The notes: generated by a model not told the origin, from the sequence alone. A stretch of DNA of 39,252 nucleotides from Arthrobacter sp. (GCA_030146405.1 JASLBS010000236.1:1-39252); one strand, 5' to 3'; shown: positions 15,612 to 23,088, counted from the stretch's first letter. Numbers and translations: made by a program.

Positions 15612-16040
15612 TCAGTGCACGCGGACCAAGGTCCAGACGCTGGCGCGGGCCAACGCGCCGGCGCCTCCGATGACGAGGACGGCGGGCAGGTTCTCCAGCA
15701 CCGACTGTGAGGGGAAGAGCCGGGGGGACGCCAGGAGTGCCACGGCGGCGAAGCAGCCGAAGAACACGCCGACGTGGATCCACTGGTTCCGGACCCTCCT
15801 GAGGAGGATACCGAGCGCCACCCCGAGCGGAAGCCCCGTGAGGACGCCGATCATGAAGCCGTACCAGAGGGCGAAGAGAAAGATCGCGGGTGCGCCGGGG
15901 AAACCCCCGGCGAGGCTGACAGCGAGCGCGAGGGTGACCAGTCCCACGAGGAACCCGACCGCGACGGCGCAGGGCCCGAAGGTCACGGCGTTCCGGGGCG
16001 CTGCCGGTCCGACGTCGTCCGGGGTGTACCGGTTGTTCAC
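15612..16040 (-). CDS. Small membrane protein, unknown function
   Basis: 142 residues with four hydrophobic segments, near 21-43, 50-78, 87-104 and 116-136, and no recognisable domain. The GTG start overlaps the stop of the upstream TetR gene in GTGA (16037-16040), so the two are co-translated and this protein is the most likely regulatory target or partner of that TetR. The second segment includes APAIFLFALWYGFMIGVLTG with aromatic residues inside the membrane. It is too small for a classic transporter of the MFS type; it could be a small efflux subunit or a sensor. No function assigned. Confidence 0.75.
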   Translation of the reverse strand: MNNRYTPDDVGPAAPRNAVTFGPCAVAVGFLVGLVTLALAVSLAGGFPGAPAIFLFALWYGFMIGVLTGLPLGVALGILLRRVRNQWIHVGVFFGCFAAVALLASPRLFPSQSVLENLPAVLVIGGAGALARASVWTLVRVH

Positions 16041-16702
16041 TGTCGCGTCCCGCGGATGAGCTGGACGATGTCCTCGACGATCTTCCGCACCACGGGCAGG
16101 CGCGAGAGGATCACGAGCCTGGAGATGAGCGGGGCGGCCTGGTCGATCAGGCGCCGCGTGCGCACCTGGTCGGGGGAGGAGTCGTAGACCCAGAACAGGG
16201 TGATCCCCATGTAGGCGAACCAGAGGAGCTCCGGGAGATCGTCCCGTAGCGCGTGGGGCGGTTGCGGCCGGGCCAGTGTGAGTCCGTGCCGGAACAGCGA
16301 GATGGCGCGAGCACGGGCCACGGCCGACTCGCTGCCGAAAGGGCTCGTGGTGGCCGAGGGCCGGATCGCGATGCCGATGAAGTGGGAACCGAAGTCGTGG
16401 TAGGGCCGCATCACGTCGATGCCGGTGTTCAGCACCACGCGCAGGAGCTCGCCGAGATTCTGGCCCTCGGTGAGCAGCGGCAGGGCCAGTGCGCGGTGTT
16501 CCTCCTGCAGGCTCCGGTAGAGCTCGTGGACGAGGTCGTCCTTCGACGTGAAGTAGTAGTAGGTGCTTCCCGTGGAGACGCCGGCGGCCATGGCGATGGC
16601 GCGCATGGTGGTCTTCTCGTAGCCGACCTCGCGGAACAGCCGCAGGGCGGTGCTGACGAGCAGTTCCCGCGTGGCCTCGCTCTTGGCTCCGGACGGCGGC
16701 AT
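16037..16702 (-). CDS. TetR/AcrR family transcriptional regulator
   Basis: 221-residue ligand-responsive repressor. The N-terminal helix-turn-helix (about 8-60) has the family pattern ATRELLVSTALRLFREVGYE followed by TTMRAIAMAAGVSTGSTYYYF. The rest (65-221) is a helical ligand and dimer domain without recognisable specificity. ATG 16702 has AAGGAG six bases upstream. Two copies of a GAAC-N2-GTTC palindrome lie in its promoter (16717-16726 and 16749-16758), so it very likely represses itself together with the small membrane protein gene that overlaps its stop. Confidence 0.92.
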   Translation of the reverse strand: MPPSGAKSEATRELLVSTALRLFREVGYEKTTMRAIAMAAGVSTGSTYYYFTSKDDLVHELYRSLQEEHRALALPLLTEGQNLGELLRVVLNTGIDVMRPYHDFGSHFIGIAIRPSATTSPFGSESAVARARAISLFRHGLTLARPQPPHALRDDLPELLWFAYMGITLFWVYDSSPDQVRTRRLIDQAAPLISRLVILSRLPVVRKIVEDIVQLIRGTRQ

Positions 16703-16716
16703 GACAGCTCCTTCTC

Positions 16717-16726
16717 GAACACGTTC
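16717..16726. promoter_or_regulatory. TetR operator copy 1
   Basis: GAACACGTTC, an inverted repeat GAAC/GTTC with a 2-base centre, near the predicted transcription start of the TetR gene and just upstream of its ribosome-binding site. Confidence 0.7.
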
Positions 16727-16733
16727 AGATTCC

Positions 16734-16739
16734 AGTCTA
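16734..16739 (-). promoter_or_regulatory. -10 element of the TetR operon
   Basis: TAGACT on the minus strand lies between the two palindromes, giving a start near 16727. One palindrome covers the start region and the other the -35 region, the usual repression layout. Confidence 0.5.
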
Positions 16740-16748
16740 CCGACATTT

Positions 16749-16758
16749 GAACGTGTTC
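16749..16758. promoter_or_regulatory. TetR operator copy 2
   Basis: GAACGTGTTC is the exact reverse complement of copy 1, with centres 32 bp (about three helical turns) apart, so both dimers would bind the same face. It ends six bases before the tgt stop codon. Confidence 0.7.
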
Positions 16759-16763
16759 AGTTC

Positions 16764-18026
16764 TCAGCCGTAGTACCGGCCCAGCACCTCCGCCTTCAAC
16801 TCGTGGAAGGTGCCGTCCGCGATGGCACGGCGGGCATCGTCCACCATCCGCACCACGAACCGTTCGTTGTGGATGGAGATGAGCGTGGCCGAGACCATCT
16901 CCTTCGCCTTGAACAGATGGTGGATGTAGGCGCGCGTGTAGTTCGTGCAGGTGTAGCAGTCGCAGCCCTCCATCAACGGGGTGAAGTCCCGTTTGAAGCG
17001 TGCGTTCGAGAGGTTCCACCGGCCGTCGGGGGTGTAGAACGCAGAGTTCCGGGCCACCCGGGTGGGTGAGACGCAATCGAAGGTGTCCGCCCCGTTCTCG
17101 ATACCGGTGAACAGGTCGTCCGGTTCGGAGATCCCGAGGAGGTGCCGGGGTTTGGCCTCCGGGAGCTCGTCGCAGCACCAGCCGAGGATGGTCCCGAGAT
17201 TCTCCTTCTCGAGGGCACCACCGATACCGAAGCCGTCGAAGTCCATGGCGCCGAGATCGGCAGACGCCTTCCTGCGGAGGTCCTCGTACTGCGCCCCCTG
17301 GATCACACCGAACAGTGCCTGGTACGGGCGGTGGCTCCGCTCCTGCGTGAGCCGCTCGTGCTCCGCGATACAGCGCAGCGCCCATCGGCGTGTCCGTTCG
17401 AGGGACTCCTCCTGGTACCCGCGGGAGTTCATCAGGGTGGTGAGCTCGTCGAAGGCGAACATGATGTCCGCCCCGAGCTGGTGCTGCACCTGCATGGAGA
17501 TCTCCGGACTGAACCGGTGCCGGTCACCGTTGAGGTGGGACTTGAACCAGACGCCGTCGTCGTCGATGTGGGCCAGCCGTTCCTTGCCCGGCGCGATGCG
17601 ATCGTCCGCGCCGGCCAGCCCGGTGTCCACGGGAACGTCCATGGAGATCACCTTCTTGAAGCCGGCTCCCAGGCTCATGACCTGGAAGCCGCCGGAATCG
17701 GTGAACGTGGGGCCGGGCCAGTTCATGAAGGCACCGAGACCGCCGGCCTCGTCGAGGACGTCCGCTCCGGGCTGCAGGTACAGGTGGTAGGCGTTGGCCA
17801 GCAGGGCCTGAGCGCCGAGATCCGCCATGGCCCCGGGGAGTACCGCCTTGACGGACGCCTTGGTGCCCACGGGGATGAAGGCGGGGGTCTGGATCTCGCC
17901 GTGCGGCGTGGTGATCGTCCCCGTGCGGCCATGGCGGTGGGCACTCCCGCCGGCTCTCGGCGACGTGTCCTCGAGGCGACTGCCCACTGAGAAGGAGAAC
18001 GGGGGCTGCTGGGACCGGGAATGCAC
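16764..18026 (-). CDS. tgt: tRNA-guanine transglycosylase (queuine insertion)
   Basis: Exchanges guanine 34 of GUN-anticodon tRNAs (Asp, Asn, His, Tyr) for queuine or preQ1. Key parts are visible: TDSGGFQVMSLG with the general-acid/base aspartate, DTFDCVSPTRVARN with the nucleophilic aspartate, and the zinc site CDCYTC plus a histidine about 25 residues later (LISIHNERFV). The usual catalytic core begins near TGTITTPHGEIQTPAF, after an N-terminal extension of about 35 residues. I chose GTG 18026 (420 residues): CAAGAT then GGGGAG precede it, which offers both a -10 at leaderless distance and a close purine run; GTG 18047 is the alternative. Together with gluQRS it points to queuosine salvage; no de novo queuosine genes are in the window. 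Confidence 0.93.
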   Translation of the reverse strand: MHSRSQQPPFSFSVGSRLEDTSPRAGGSAHRHGRTGTITTPHGEIQTPAFIPVGTKASVKAVLPGAMADLGAQALLANAYHLYLQPGADVLDEAGGLGAFMNWPGPTFTDSGGFQVMSLGAGFKKVISMDVPVDTGLAGADDRIAPGKERLAHIDDDGVWFKSHLNGDRHRFSPEISMQVQHQLGADIMFAFDELTTLMNSRGYQEESLERTRRWALRCIAEHERLTQERSHRPYQALFGVIQGAQYEDLRRKASADLGAMDFDGFGIGGALEKENLGTILGWCCDELPEAKPRHLLGISEPDDLFTGIENGADTFDCVSPTRVARNSAFYTPDGRWNLSNARFKRDFTPLMEGCDCYTCTNYTRAYIHHLFKAKEMVSATLISIHNERFVVRMVDDARRAIADGTFHELKAEVLGRYYG

Positions 18027-18032
18027 CTCCCC

Positions 18033-18038
18033 ATCTTG
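18033..18038 (-). promoter_or_regulatory. -10-like element of tgt
   Basis: CAAGAT on the minus strand ends six bases before GTG 18026. Next to it is a CCAGT-CC-ACTGG inverted repeat (18039-18050) that could be an operator. Support is modest. Confidence 0.3.
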
Positions 18039-18061
18039 CCAGTCCACTGGCCCGGGAGGGG

Positions 18062-18928
18062 TCAGCCCTCGGAGAGCTGCTCGTTCAGGGTCCCGACGGC
18101 GGCGAGTTCCGCGGCGATCCGCCGCTCCAGGACCTCACGGCTCAGTGTCTCGGAGCCGCCGTGCGCCCGCAGGTACAGCAGGACCCCGATCCGGAGGATC
18201 CGCCAGTCACGTTCCACGGCGGTCCTGCCCGCCGATGACGCGCGCAGGATCTCGGGATCGTACACGTTGGGCTCGTTGAGCTGGCGCTGACGGTACAGGG
18301 CGGCGGTCTTGGCACGCAGCGGATCCGTCTCGGCATCATCGGCCGCCCGCAGCGCCGCCGAGTACCGTGCGGACCGTTCGGCATCGTGCCGGGTGAGATA
18401 GGCGGCCAGGGCGAGGCCACCCTCGATCCACTTCCAGCGGCCGAAGTTGCCGTCGAAGGGCAGCTCGACCAGGAGGCCGGCCACCGTGAGGGCACCTGCG
18501 GTGTCCCCTTCGTCGATGAAGAGGGTCAGGGCCAGCTGGTGCAGGTCCTGCAGGTTGCTGCCCGCCTTGAGGTTGACGCCCCGCGCCAGACGCGCGGCGA
18601 TCTCCAGGACCGCGGCGCTCTCCGGGTGCGCTTGTGCGATCTGCGCCACGAGGGCTTCGGGCGAACCATGGTCCGCGGCCACCGCGGAGGTGCTGATCTC
18701 GGCATCGGCCGGTTCCACGTAGACCATGGATCCGATGGCGATCGAGACGCGGCCCTCGGCCGTCGTGGCGACGACGAGCGCCGGCACACCGAAGTCGTCG
18801 TGCTCGACGTCGACCGCCACGACCTCTGCCGCGTCGTCGACGCCCGGCAGCGCCAGGACGTCCCCGACGGCCAGTCCCTCCGCCGGGACGGCGCGCAGCC
18901 CTGTCCTGTCCACCCTGTTCACCATCAT
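18062..18928 (-). CDS. Unknown conserved actinobacterial protein (DUF6707-like)
   Basis: 288 residues. The N-terminal part (about 10-75) is beta-rich and contains a hydrophobic GLAVGDVLALPG; the remainder (85-285) is predicted helical, with leucine- and alanine-rich helices such as LHQLALTLFIDEGDTAGALTVA and LALAAYLTRHDAERSARY that look like TPR-type repeats. No signal peptide, no membrane segment, no catalytic motif. I recall similar proteins as DUF6707 but cannot confirm the name here. ATG 18928 is followed by a second ATG; no strong ribosome-binding site is seen. It ends 35 bp before the tgt start on the same strand, so it may be co-transcribed with tgt. Confidence 0.7.
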   Translation of the reverse strand: MMVNRVDRTGLRAVPAEGLAVGDVLALPGVDDAAEVVAVDVEHDDFGVPALVVATTAEGRVSIAIGSMVYVEPADAEISTSAVAADHGSPEALVAQIAQAHPESAAVLEIAARLARGVNLKAGSNLQDLHQLALTLFIDEGDTAGALTVAGLLVELPFDGNFGRWKWIEGGLALAAYLTRHDAERSARYSAALRAADDAETDPLRAKTAALYRQRQLNEPNVYDPEILRASSAGRTAVERDWRILRIGVLLYLRAHGGSETLSREVLERRIAAELAAVGTLNEQLSEG

Positions 18929-18988
18929 GATCGTCGTGCCGTTCCCTGCTCGTAGCCGCGAAATACCTCGTGGTCGCCCTCAGCGCGC

Positions 18989-19004
18989 CCGTAGGACCCT
19001 ACGG
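18989..19004. repeat. Perfect 7-2-7 inverted repeat
   Basis: CCGTAGG-AC-CCTACGG lies between the Nudix-like gene (stop at 19032) and the start of the next minus-strand gene (18928). The position, 28 bp past one stop and 60 bp before one start, fits either an operator or a short terminator. Confidence 0.6.
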
Positions 19005-19031
19005 TAGCGGCCGGGGCTGGTGCTTCCGTAG

Positions 19032-19571
19032 CTAGCGTCCCCACCCGGCATGGGCGAGGGCCTGACGCAGCAGGTCCCCGCGGCCGCCCGAGAACTCCGC
19101 CTGGATGGCTGGACTGAGCGCTTCGGAAGGGGTCAGCCAGGAGAGTTCGAGCGCGTCCTGGCGGGGAGCGCACTCGCCCGTCACGGGGATCAGGTAGGCC
19201 AGCGCGACGGCGTGCTGGCGGTCGTCGGTCAGCCCGGTCTCGGATGGCGAGGGGAAGTACTCGGCGATCGTGAAGGGCAGCGGGGACGGCGCGAGCTGCG
19301 GCAGGGCCAGGGGGCCGAGGTCCTTCTCGAGGTGCCGGAGGAGCGCCGCCCGGATGGTCTCGCGGTACATCACACGCCCGGAGACGAAGGTGCGCACCAT
19401 CTCGCCCTGATCATTGCCCTGCAGGAGCAGCCCCACCTCGTTGACGTAGCCGAGGGCGTCGCACCGTACGGGGATCGCCTCCACGTAGACCATGGGCAGG
19501 CGGCGGCGGGCCTCGTACAGGTCGTCCTCGGAGAGCCAGCCGGGATTGGGGTCAGGGGTGCGAACGTTCAT
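19032..19571 (-). CDS. Nudix-fold protein with degenerate Nudix box (DUF4916-like)
   Basis: 179 residues with a Nudix-type layout. The box should read Gx5Ex7REUxEExGU. Here it is G65-x5-E71-x7-RHLEKDLG (79-86): the metal-binding glutamates of REUxEE are replaced by H80, K83 and D84. Hydrolysis by the normal mechanism is therefore unlikely, and a binding or regulatory role is more probable. The group resembles the actinobacterial DUF4916 family. Downstream the AVALAYLIPVTGE and LELSWLTPSEAL segments are typical Nudix strands and helix. Minus-strand TATAAA lies eight bases before the ATG, with no ribosome-binding site. Confidence 0.82.
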   Translation of the reverse strand: MNVRTPDPNPGWLSEDDLYEARRRLPMVYVEAIPVRCDALGYVNEVGLLLQGNDQGEMVRTFVSGRVMYRETIRAALLRHLEKDLGPLALPQLAPSPLPFTIAEYFPSPSETGLTDDRQHAVALAYLIPVTGECAPRQDALELSWLTPSEALSPAIQAEFSGGRGDLLRQALAHAGWGR

Positions 19572-19579
19572 ATCCCAGT

Positions 19580-19585
19580 TTTATA
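19580..19585 (-). promoter_or_regulatory. -10 element of the Nudix-like gene
   Basis: TATAAA on the minus strand is the most A/T-rich -10 candidate in this part of the window. It ends eight bases before the ATG, so the transcript is leaderless or nearly so. Confidence 0.5.
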
Positions 19586-19655
19586 GCAGACGTCCGGGCA
19601 GAGTGAGGCGGCGCGCGGTTCTTCGGCCCCTGGCTGAATCCGCAACCGGGGAGGA

Positions 19656-20360
19656 TCAGCCCGTGGCGACGCCGGTGACGTCCGGCAACTTCTCCTCGAC
19701 GAGGAGCCTCGCGCCCCAGGGAGCGGTCACCCTGAGCGAGCGCACGGGACCGTCCTGCAGGACCACCGGTTCGGCGCCGGCATCGGCCAGGTTCCCGAGG
19801 AGCTCCCGGACATCGCCGTCGTACTCGAACGCCAGCTCCACGACGGTGCGGTCCGCCGCGAGCACTTCCACCGCGCCGCCGTTCTTGGCCCGGTACGCGT
19901 GCCGGGCGCCCGGGGTGTTCCTTGGTTTTGCACCGATGTCCTCGAGGACCCGGGCGGCGGAAGCAAGATCGGGTGTGTGCCAGCGGGCCACGACGGTGAG
20001 GAATGAGGCCGGGGCTCCGGTGTCCCGCGGTCCGAGCTCCGCCGAGAAGGACATTCCGTCCGGAGCCGGAATTCTGGCCGTGGTGCCGGGGCCCTCGCCG
20101 AGAATCTCGGCGGGGGTGCCCGACTCCACGGTCCGGCGGGCGAACTCCCGGACATCACCGACGTCGAACGCGAGCGATGTGCTGCCCTGCTCGGGGCTGC
20201 CGGTAGCGCAGGAGCGCAACTCCACGCGGCCGCTGCCGGCGTCGAACATGGCTGAGTTCGTGAGGGCAGGATCTTCCGCAGGGCTCAGGCCGAGTGCCCG
20301 CAGGAATGCCGCCGCGCGAGGGAGGTCCGTCGTGGAGATCAGGGGTCGGACGCGGAGCAT
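19656..20360 (-). CDS. VOC family protein with two glyoxalase-type domains
   Basis: 234 residues in two vicinal-oxygen-chelate modules, about 1-110 (beginning LRVRPLISTTDLPRAAAFL) and 118-230. Such pairs form one metal-binding barrel in glyoxalase, dioxygenase or resistance proteins. The first module shows a substrate-type pattern but I cannot mark the full metal triad with confidence, so a binding role is possible. The start ATG 20360 follows AAGGAGA at the proper distance; upstream in-frame sequence is non-coding in character. Divergent from the YdeI-like gene, with a 158-bp space that holds both promoters and no gene. Confidence 0.82.
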   Translation of the reverse strand: MLRVRPLISTTDLPRAAAFLRALGLSPAEDPALTNSAMFDAGSGRVELRSCATGSPEQGSTSLAFDVGDVREFARRTVESGTPAEILGEGPGTTARIPAPDGMSFSAELGPRDTGAPASFLTVVARWHTPDLASAARVLEDIGAKPRNTPGARHAYRAKNGGAVEVLAADRTVVELAFEYDGDVRELLGNLADAGAEPVVLQDGPVRSLRVTAPWGARLLVEEKLPDVTGVATG

Positions 20361-20506
20361 CGGTTCTCCTTCGGGTGGGTACGGAGTGATGGACGGGCCA
20401 CGCCTGCAGGGGTGCACCGGCCGAGCGTCCCGGTCCACCGTAACGGCCCTTCCATCCTCGGGCGATACGAGCACTGGGACACCGATCCGTGCGCTGTCCC
20501 GGGGCC

Positions 20507-20512
20507 TAGGGT
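20507..20512 (+). promoter_or_regulatory. -10 element, leaderless start of YdeI-like gene
   Basis: TAGGGT is followed by GGTGGC and then ATG 20519. It is the same hexamer as before the GH76-like gene. Confidence 0.5.
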
Positions 20513-20518
20513 GGTGGC

Positions 20519-21151
20519 ATGAAGGCGGAACTCCCCGAACTCCTGGTCCCCGATGCGCCCGCCTGGCGGCAGTGGCTCGAGGAGAACCACGCGTCGTCAC
20601 CCGGTGTCTGGCTCATCGAGCACAAGAAGGGCGGAACCGTGACGGCCCTGACCTACGCCCAGGCGCTCGACGAAGCCCTGTGCTTCGGCTGGATCGACGG
20701 CCAGGCGCGGTCCCGGGATGCCGACAGCTACTTCCAGCGATACACACCACGCGGTGCGCGCAGCATGTGGTCCGAGCGCAACCGGACGCACGTGGACCGT
20801 CTGCGCGCCGAGGGACGCATGCGTGAGGCGGGGGAGCAGGCTGTGGCGGCTGCGCAGGCGGACGGCCGATGGGCGCGGGCCTACGCCGGACAGGCGACGG
20901 CGGTGGTCCCTGCGGATCTCCTGGCCGCGATCGAGGCCGATCAGGCGGCATCAGGCATGTTCCGCACACTGTCCTCGCAGAACCGTTACGCCATGATCCT
21001 CCGGCTGGGGCAGCTGAAGACGCAGGCGGCCAGGGAGCGGAACATCGCGAAGTTCGTCGCCATGCTCTCCCGCGGTGAGACCATCCATCCGCAGGGCACG
21101 CAGGGCACGCAGGGCACGCAGGGCGCACCGGGGACCGCGGACGGCGACTAG
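20519..21151 (+). CDS. YdeI/OmpD-associated family protein
   Basis: 210-residue member of the YdeI/BOF-type bacteriocin-protection family (Pfam OmdA). Visible marks are WRQWLEENHASSPGVWL near the N-terminus, ALDEALCFGWIDGQARSRD (about 49-67), where the cysteine-tryptophan-glycine part is family-typical, and YFQRYTPRGARSMWSERN (71-88). The family has been linked to peptide or antibiotic tolerance in enteric bacteria but its biochemical role is unclear. The C-terminus carries a QGT repeat coded by a 9-bp tandem repeat. The stop overlaps the stop of the convergent GH76-like gene within CTAG (21148-21151). Confidence 0.85.
   Translation: MKAELPELLVPDAPAWRQWLEENHASSPGVWLIEHKKGGTVTALTYAQALDEALCFGWIDGQARSRDADSYFQRYTPRGARSMWSERNRTHVDRLRAEGRMREAGEQAVAAAQADGRWARAYAGQATAVVPADLLAAIEADQAASGMFRTLSSQNRYAMILRLGQLKTQAARERNIAKFVAMLSRGETIHPQGTQGTQGTQGAPGTADGD
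21092..21127 (+). repeat. 9-bp tandem repeat in YdeI-like gene
   Basis: CAGGGCACG occurs three times perfectly from 21092 to 21118 and once in altered form (to about 21127), encoding QGT-QGT-QGT-QGA. As a 9-bp unit it stays in frame if copy number changes. Confidence 0.85.
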
Positions 21152-22158
21152 TCCGGTTGCCGCCGGCACGACCGCTCGGCTTCCAGGACCAGCCAGGCCT
21201 GCAACTGCGATGAGAGACTGACGGGCCCGTCCTGCTGCGGCGGGAAGAGCATTCTGTCGTGGTCCGTCGGCGTGCGGCCCGTCCACAGGTGGCTCGCCGT
21301 CGCCTCGAGCAGGGTGCGCGCCGTCGTCGCTGCGTGCTCCGCGAGGCCGGGCGTCGCTGCTGCAAGGGCGAGGTAGCGCGCCAGGATGCCGGTGAAAAGA
21401 CCGCCGTCGCCGCGATGCGCCAGCGGGAGGACGCCGTCCTGGTCGGCGAGGTGCCGGGCCACGGCGTCGATCAGGGCACCCGCGTGTGCCAGGTTCTGCG
21501 GTCCGCCGACGGCGACGAGTGCACCCAGGACCGTTCCCTGGTTGTAGGTGTACACATCGCGCTCGATCCGCCCGTCCGCCTTCACACCGTCCAGGTACAG
21601 GCCCGTCCCGGGATCCTGCAACCGGTCGCGCAGCCAGTCGAGGAGCTGCTGCGCCCGGGTGGTGTCACCGGCCCGTGCGAAGAACAGGGCCGACGGCCCC
21701 GTGCTCGCCGTGTTCTTGTAGTCGCGCCGCGTGTTCCAGTACACGCCACCGCCGAGTTCCGCCGTGTGCGCTGATGCGAGCGCCGCTCCGAGCGTCCGCA
21801 CCCGGTGGCTCGGCCGGCGTCGTCCCTCCAGTGCGTCGAGACGCTGCAGGGCGAGGGCCAGCCACGCCATGTCGTCGTAGTAGGAGTTCCGCCAGCGCGC
21901 CCCGTTCCGTACCCAGATGCCGCGCGCCAGCCTCCGTGCCTCGGCCCGGGCATCACCGGTAGGGACCCGGATCTGCTCGTCCAGGAGGCAGTCGAGGTAG
22001 TGCGCCTGCCACCAGTAGTGCCAGTGGACGTGCGGTCCCTGCGGCGCCGGGTAGGCGATGGCGCCCAGCCTCGTGCCGGGCACGCGCAGGGAACGCTGCG
22101 CGAAGAGCCGCCGCACACTTGCCGCCGCCGTCGCAGCGGCCGAGTCGGGGATAGGCAT
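21148..22158 (-). CDS. Glycoside hydrolase family 76-like protein, no signal peptide
   Basis: 336 residues with an (alpha/alpha) barrel-type helical pattern. The paired aspartates D95 and D96 in NSYYDDMAWL match the DD pair that is catalytic in GH76 alpha-1,6-mannanases. Other family marks are aromatic-rich WHYWWQAHYLD, GGVYWNTRRDYKNTAST with N-terminal side strand residues, TYNQGTVLGALVAVGG and GILARYLALAA. GH76 enzymes act on mannan and are mostly secreted, but here the N-terminus (MPIPDSAAATAAASVRR) has no hydrophobic signal core, so a cytoplasmic role is predicted. The start ATG 22158 is set by TAGGGT six bases upstream. Confidence 0.83.
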   Translation of the reverse strand: MPIPDSAAATAAASVRRLFAQRSLRVPGTRLGAIAYPAPQGPHVHWHYWWQAHYLDCLLDEQIRVPTGDARAEARRLARGIWVRNGARWRNSYYDDMAWLALALQRLDALEGRRRPSHRVRTLGAALASAHTAELGGGVYWNTRRDYKNTASTGPSALFFARAGDTTRAQQLLDWLRDRLQDPGTGLYLDGVKADGRIERDVYTYNQGTVLGALVAVGGPQNLAHAGALIDAVARHLADQDGVLPLAHRGDGGLFTGILARYLALAAATPGLAEHAATTARTLLEATASHLWTGRTPTDHDRMLFPPQQDGPVSLSSQLQAWLVLEAERSCRRQPD

Positions 22159-22164
22159 GGAATC

Positions 22165-22170
22165 ACCCTA
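22165..22170 (-). promoter_or_regulatory. -10 element, leaderless start of GH76-like gene
   Basis: TAGGGT on the minus strand is followed by GATTCC and ATG 22158; no ribosome-binding site is present. Confidence 0.5.
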
Positions 22171-22247
22171 ACCACCTCGGGTGCGCACCGGATTGAGCAG
22201 GATGCACAATGAAAACAGCACCGGGTGCGCAGTGGGCTCCGTCACAG

Positions 22248-22253
22248 TAGGCT
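22248..22253 (+). promoter_or_regulatory. -10 candidate for the SDR/acyl-CoA dehydrogenase operon
   Basis: TAGGCT would start transcription near 22260, leaving a leader of about 43 bases that contains AGGAGAGG before ATG 22303. TTGACG overlaps its end and could instead be a -35, but no good partner -10 follows. Confidence 0.35.
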
Positions 22254-22302
22254 TGACGGACAGGCGAACCAACGACGGCTCGGCAGCAGGAGAGGGAACA
22301 CC

Positions 22303-23088
22303 ATGGACATCAGCAGAGCGGTGGCCCTCGTCACGGGTGGCGCCTCCGGCCTGGGGCTCGCCACCGCGCGGCGCCTGCTCGACGACGGCGCCTCGGTGGT
22401 GCTGGCCGACCTCCCGCGATCCGCCGGTGACGAGATCGCCACCCAGCTCGACCCCTCAGGTGAGCGCGTCCGCTTCGCCCCCACCGATGTCAGTGACACC
22501 TCCGACGTCGAAGCCGCCGTGGGCATCGCCGCCGGACTCGGCCCCCTGCGGATCGTGGTCAACTGCGCGGGCATCGCCACCCCGGGGAAGGTCCTGGGCC
22601 GGGACGGGGTGCTGCCGCTCGAGCAGTTCGCGCACGTCGTCAACGTCAACCTGATCGGTACGTTCAACGTGGTCCGGCTCGCCGCGGAGGTGATGGCCGC
22701 GACGGATCCCGTCACCGGTCCCGGCGGGTCGGCCGAACGCGGCGTGATCATCAACACCGCCTCCGTGGCGGCCTTCGACGGCCAGATCGGCCAGCCCGCC
22801 TACGCCGCCTCGAAGGGCGGGGTCGCCGCCATGACGCTTCCCCTGGCCCGCGAGTTCGCCCGGTCCCTGATCCGGGTGGTCACCATCGCCCCCGGGATCT
22901 TCGAGACACCCATGATGGCCGGACTGCCGCAGGACGCCCAGGACTCGCTCGGTGCGCAGGTGCCGCACCCCTCGCGCCTCGGGAAGCCCGCGGAGTACGC
23001 GGCGCTCGCGGTGCACATCGTGGAGAACCAGATGCTCAACGGGGAGACCATCCGTCTCGACGGAGCCATCCGCATGGCCCCCAGGTAA
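22303..23088 (+). CDS. SDR oxidoreductase, 3-hydroxyacyl-CoA dehydrogenase type-2-like
   Basis: Classical short-chain dehydrogenase, 261 residues. Cofactor motif TGGASGLG (11-18), NCAG (87-90), active-site S154 and YxxxK (Y167, K171). The long GPGGSAERGVIINTASVAAF loop and the C-terminal NQMLNGETIRLDGAIRM are typical of type-2 3-hydroxyacyl-CoA dehydrogenases (HSD17B10 group), which use NAD+ on short or branched acyl chains. The acidic residue after the second strand (LAD, residue 36 area) favours NAD+. AGGAGAGG precedes the ATG. The acyl-CoA dehydrogenase starts 32 bp downstream, which supports a fatty-acid or branched-chain degradation role. Confidence 0.9.
   Translation: MDISRAVALVTGGASGLGLATARRLLDDGASVVLADLPRSAGDEIATQLDPSGERVRFAPTDVSDTSDVEAAVGIAAGLGPLRIVVNCAGIATPGKVLGRDGVLPLEQFAHVVNVNLIGTFNVVRLAAEVMAATDPVTGPGGSAERGVIINTASVAAFDGQIGQPAYAASKGGVAAMTLPLAREFARSLIRVVTIAPGIFETPMMAGLPQDAQDSLGAQVPHPSRLGKPAEYAALAVHIVENQMLNGETIRLDGAIRMAPR

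Noticed and set aside
18027..18047. GTG 18047 as tgt start
   Set aside because: No ribosome-binding site or -10 at a suitable distance; GTG 18026 has both a close purine run and a -10-like hexamer. Not fully excluded.
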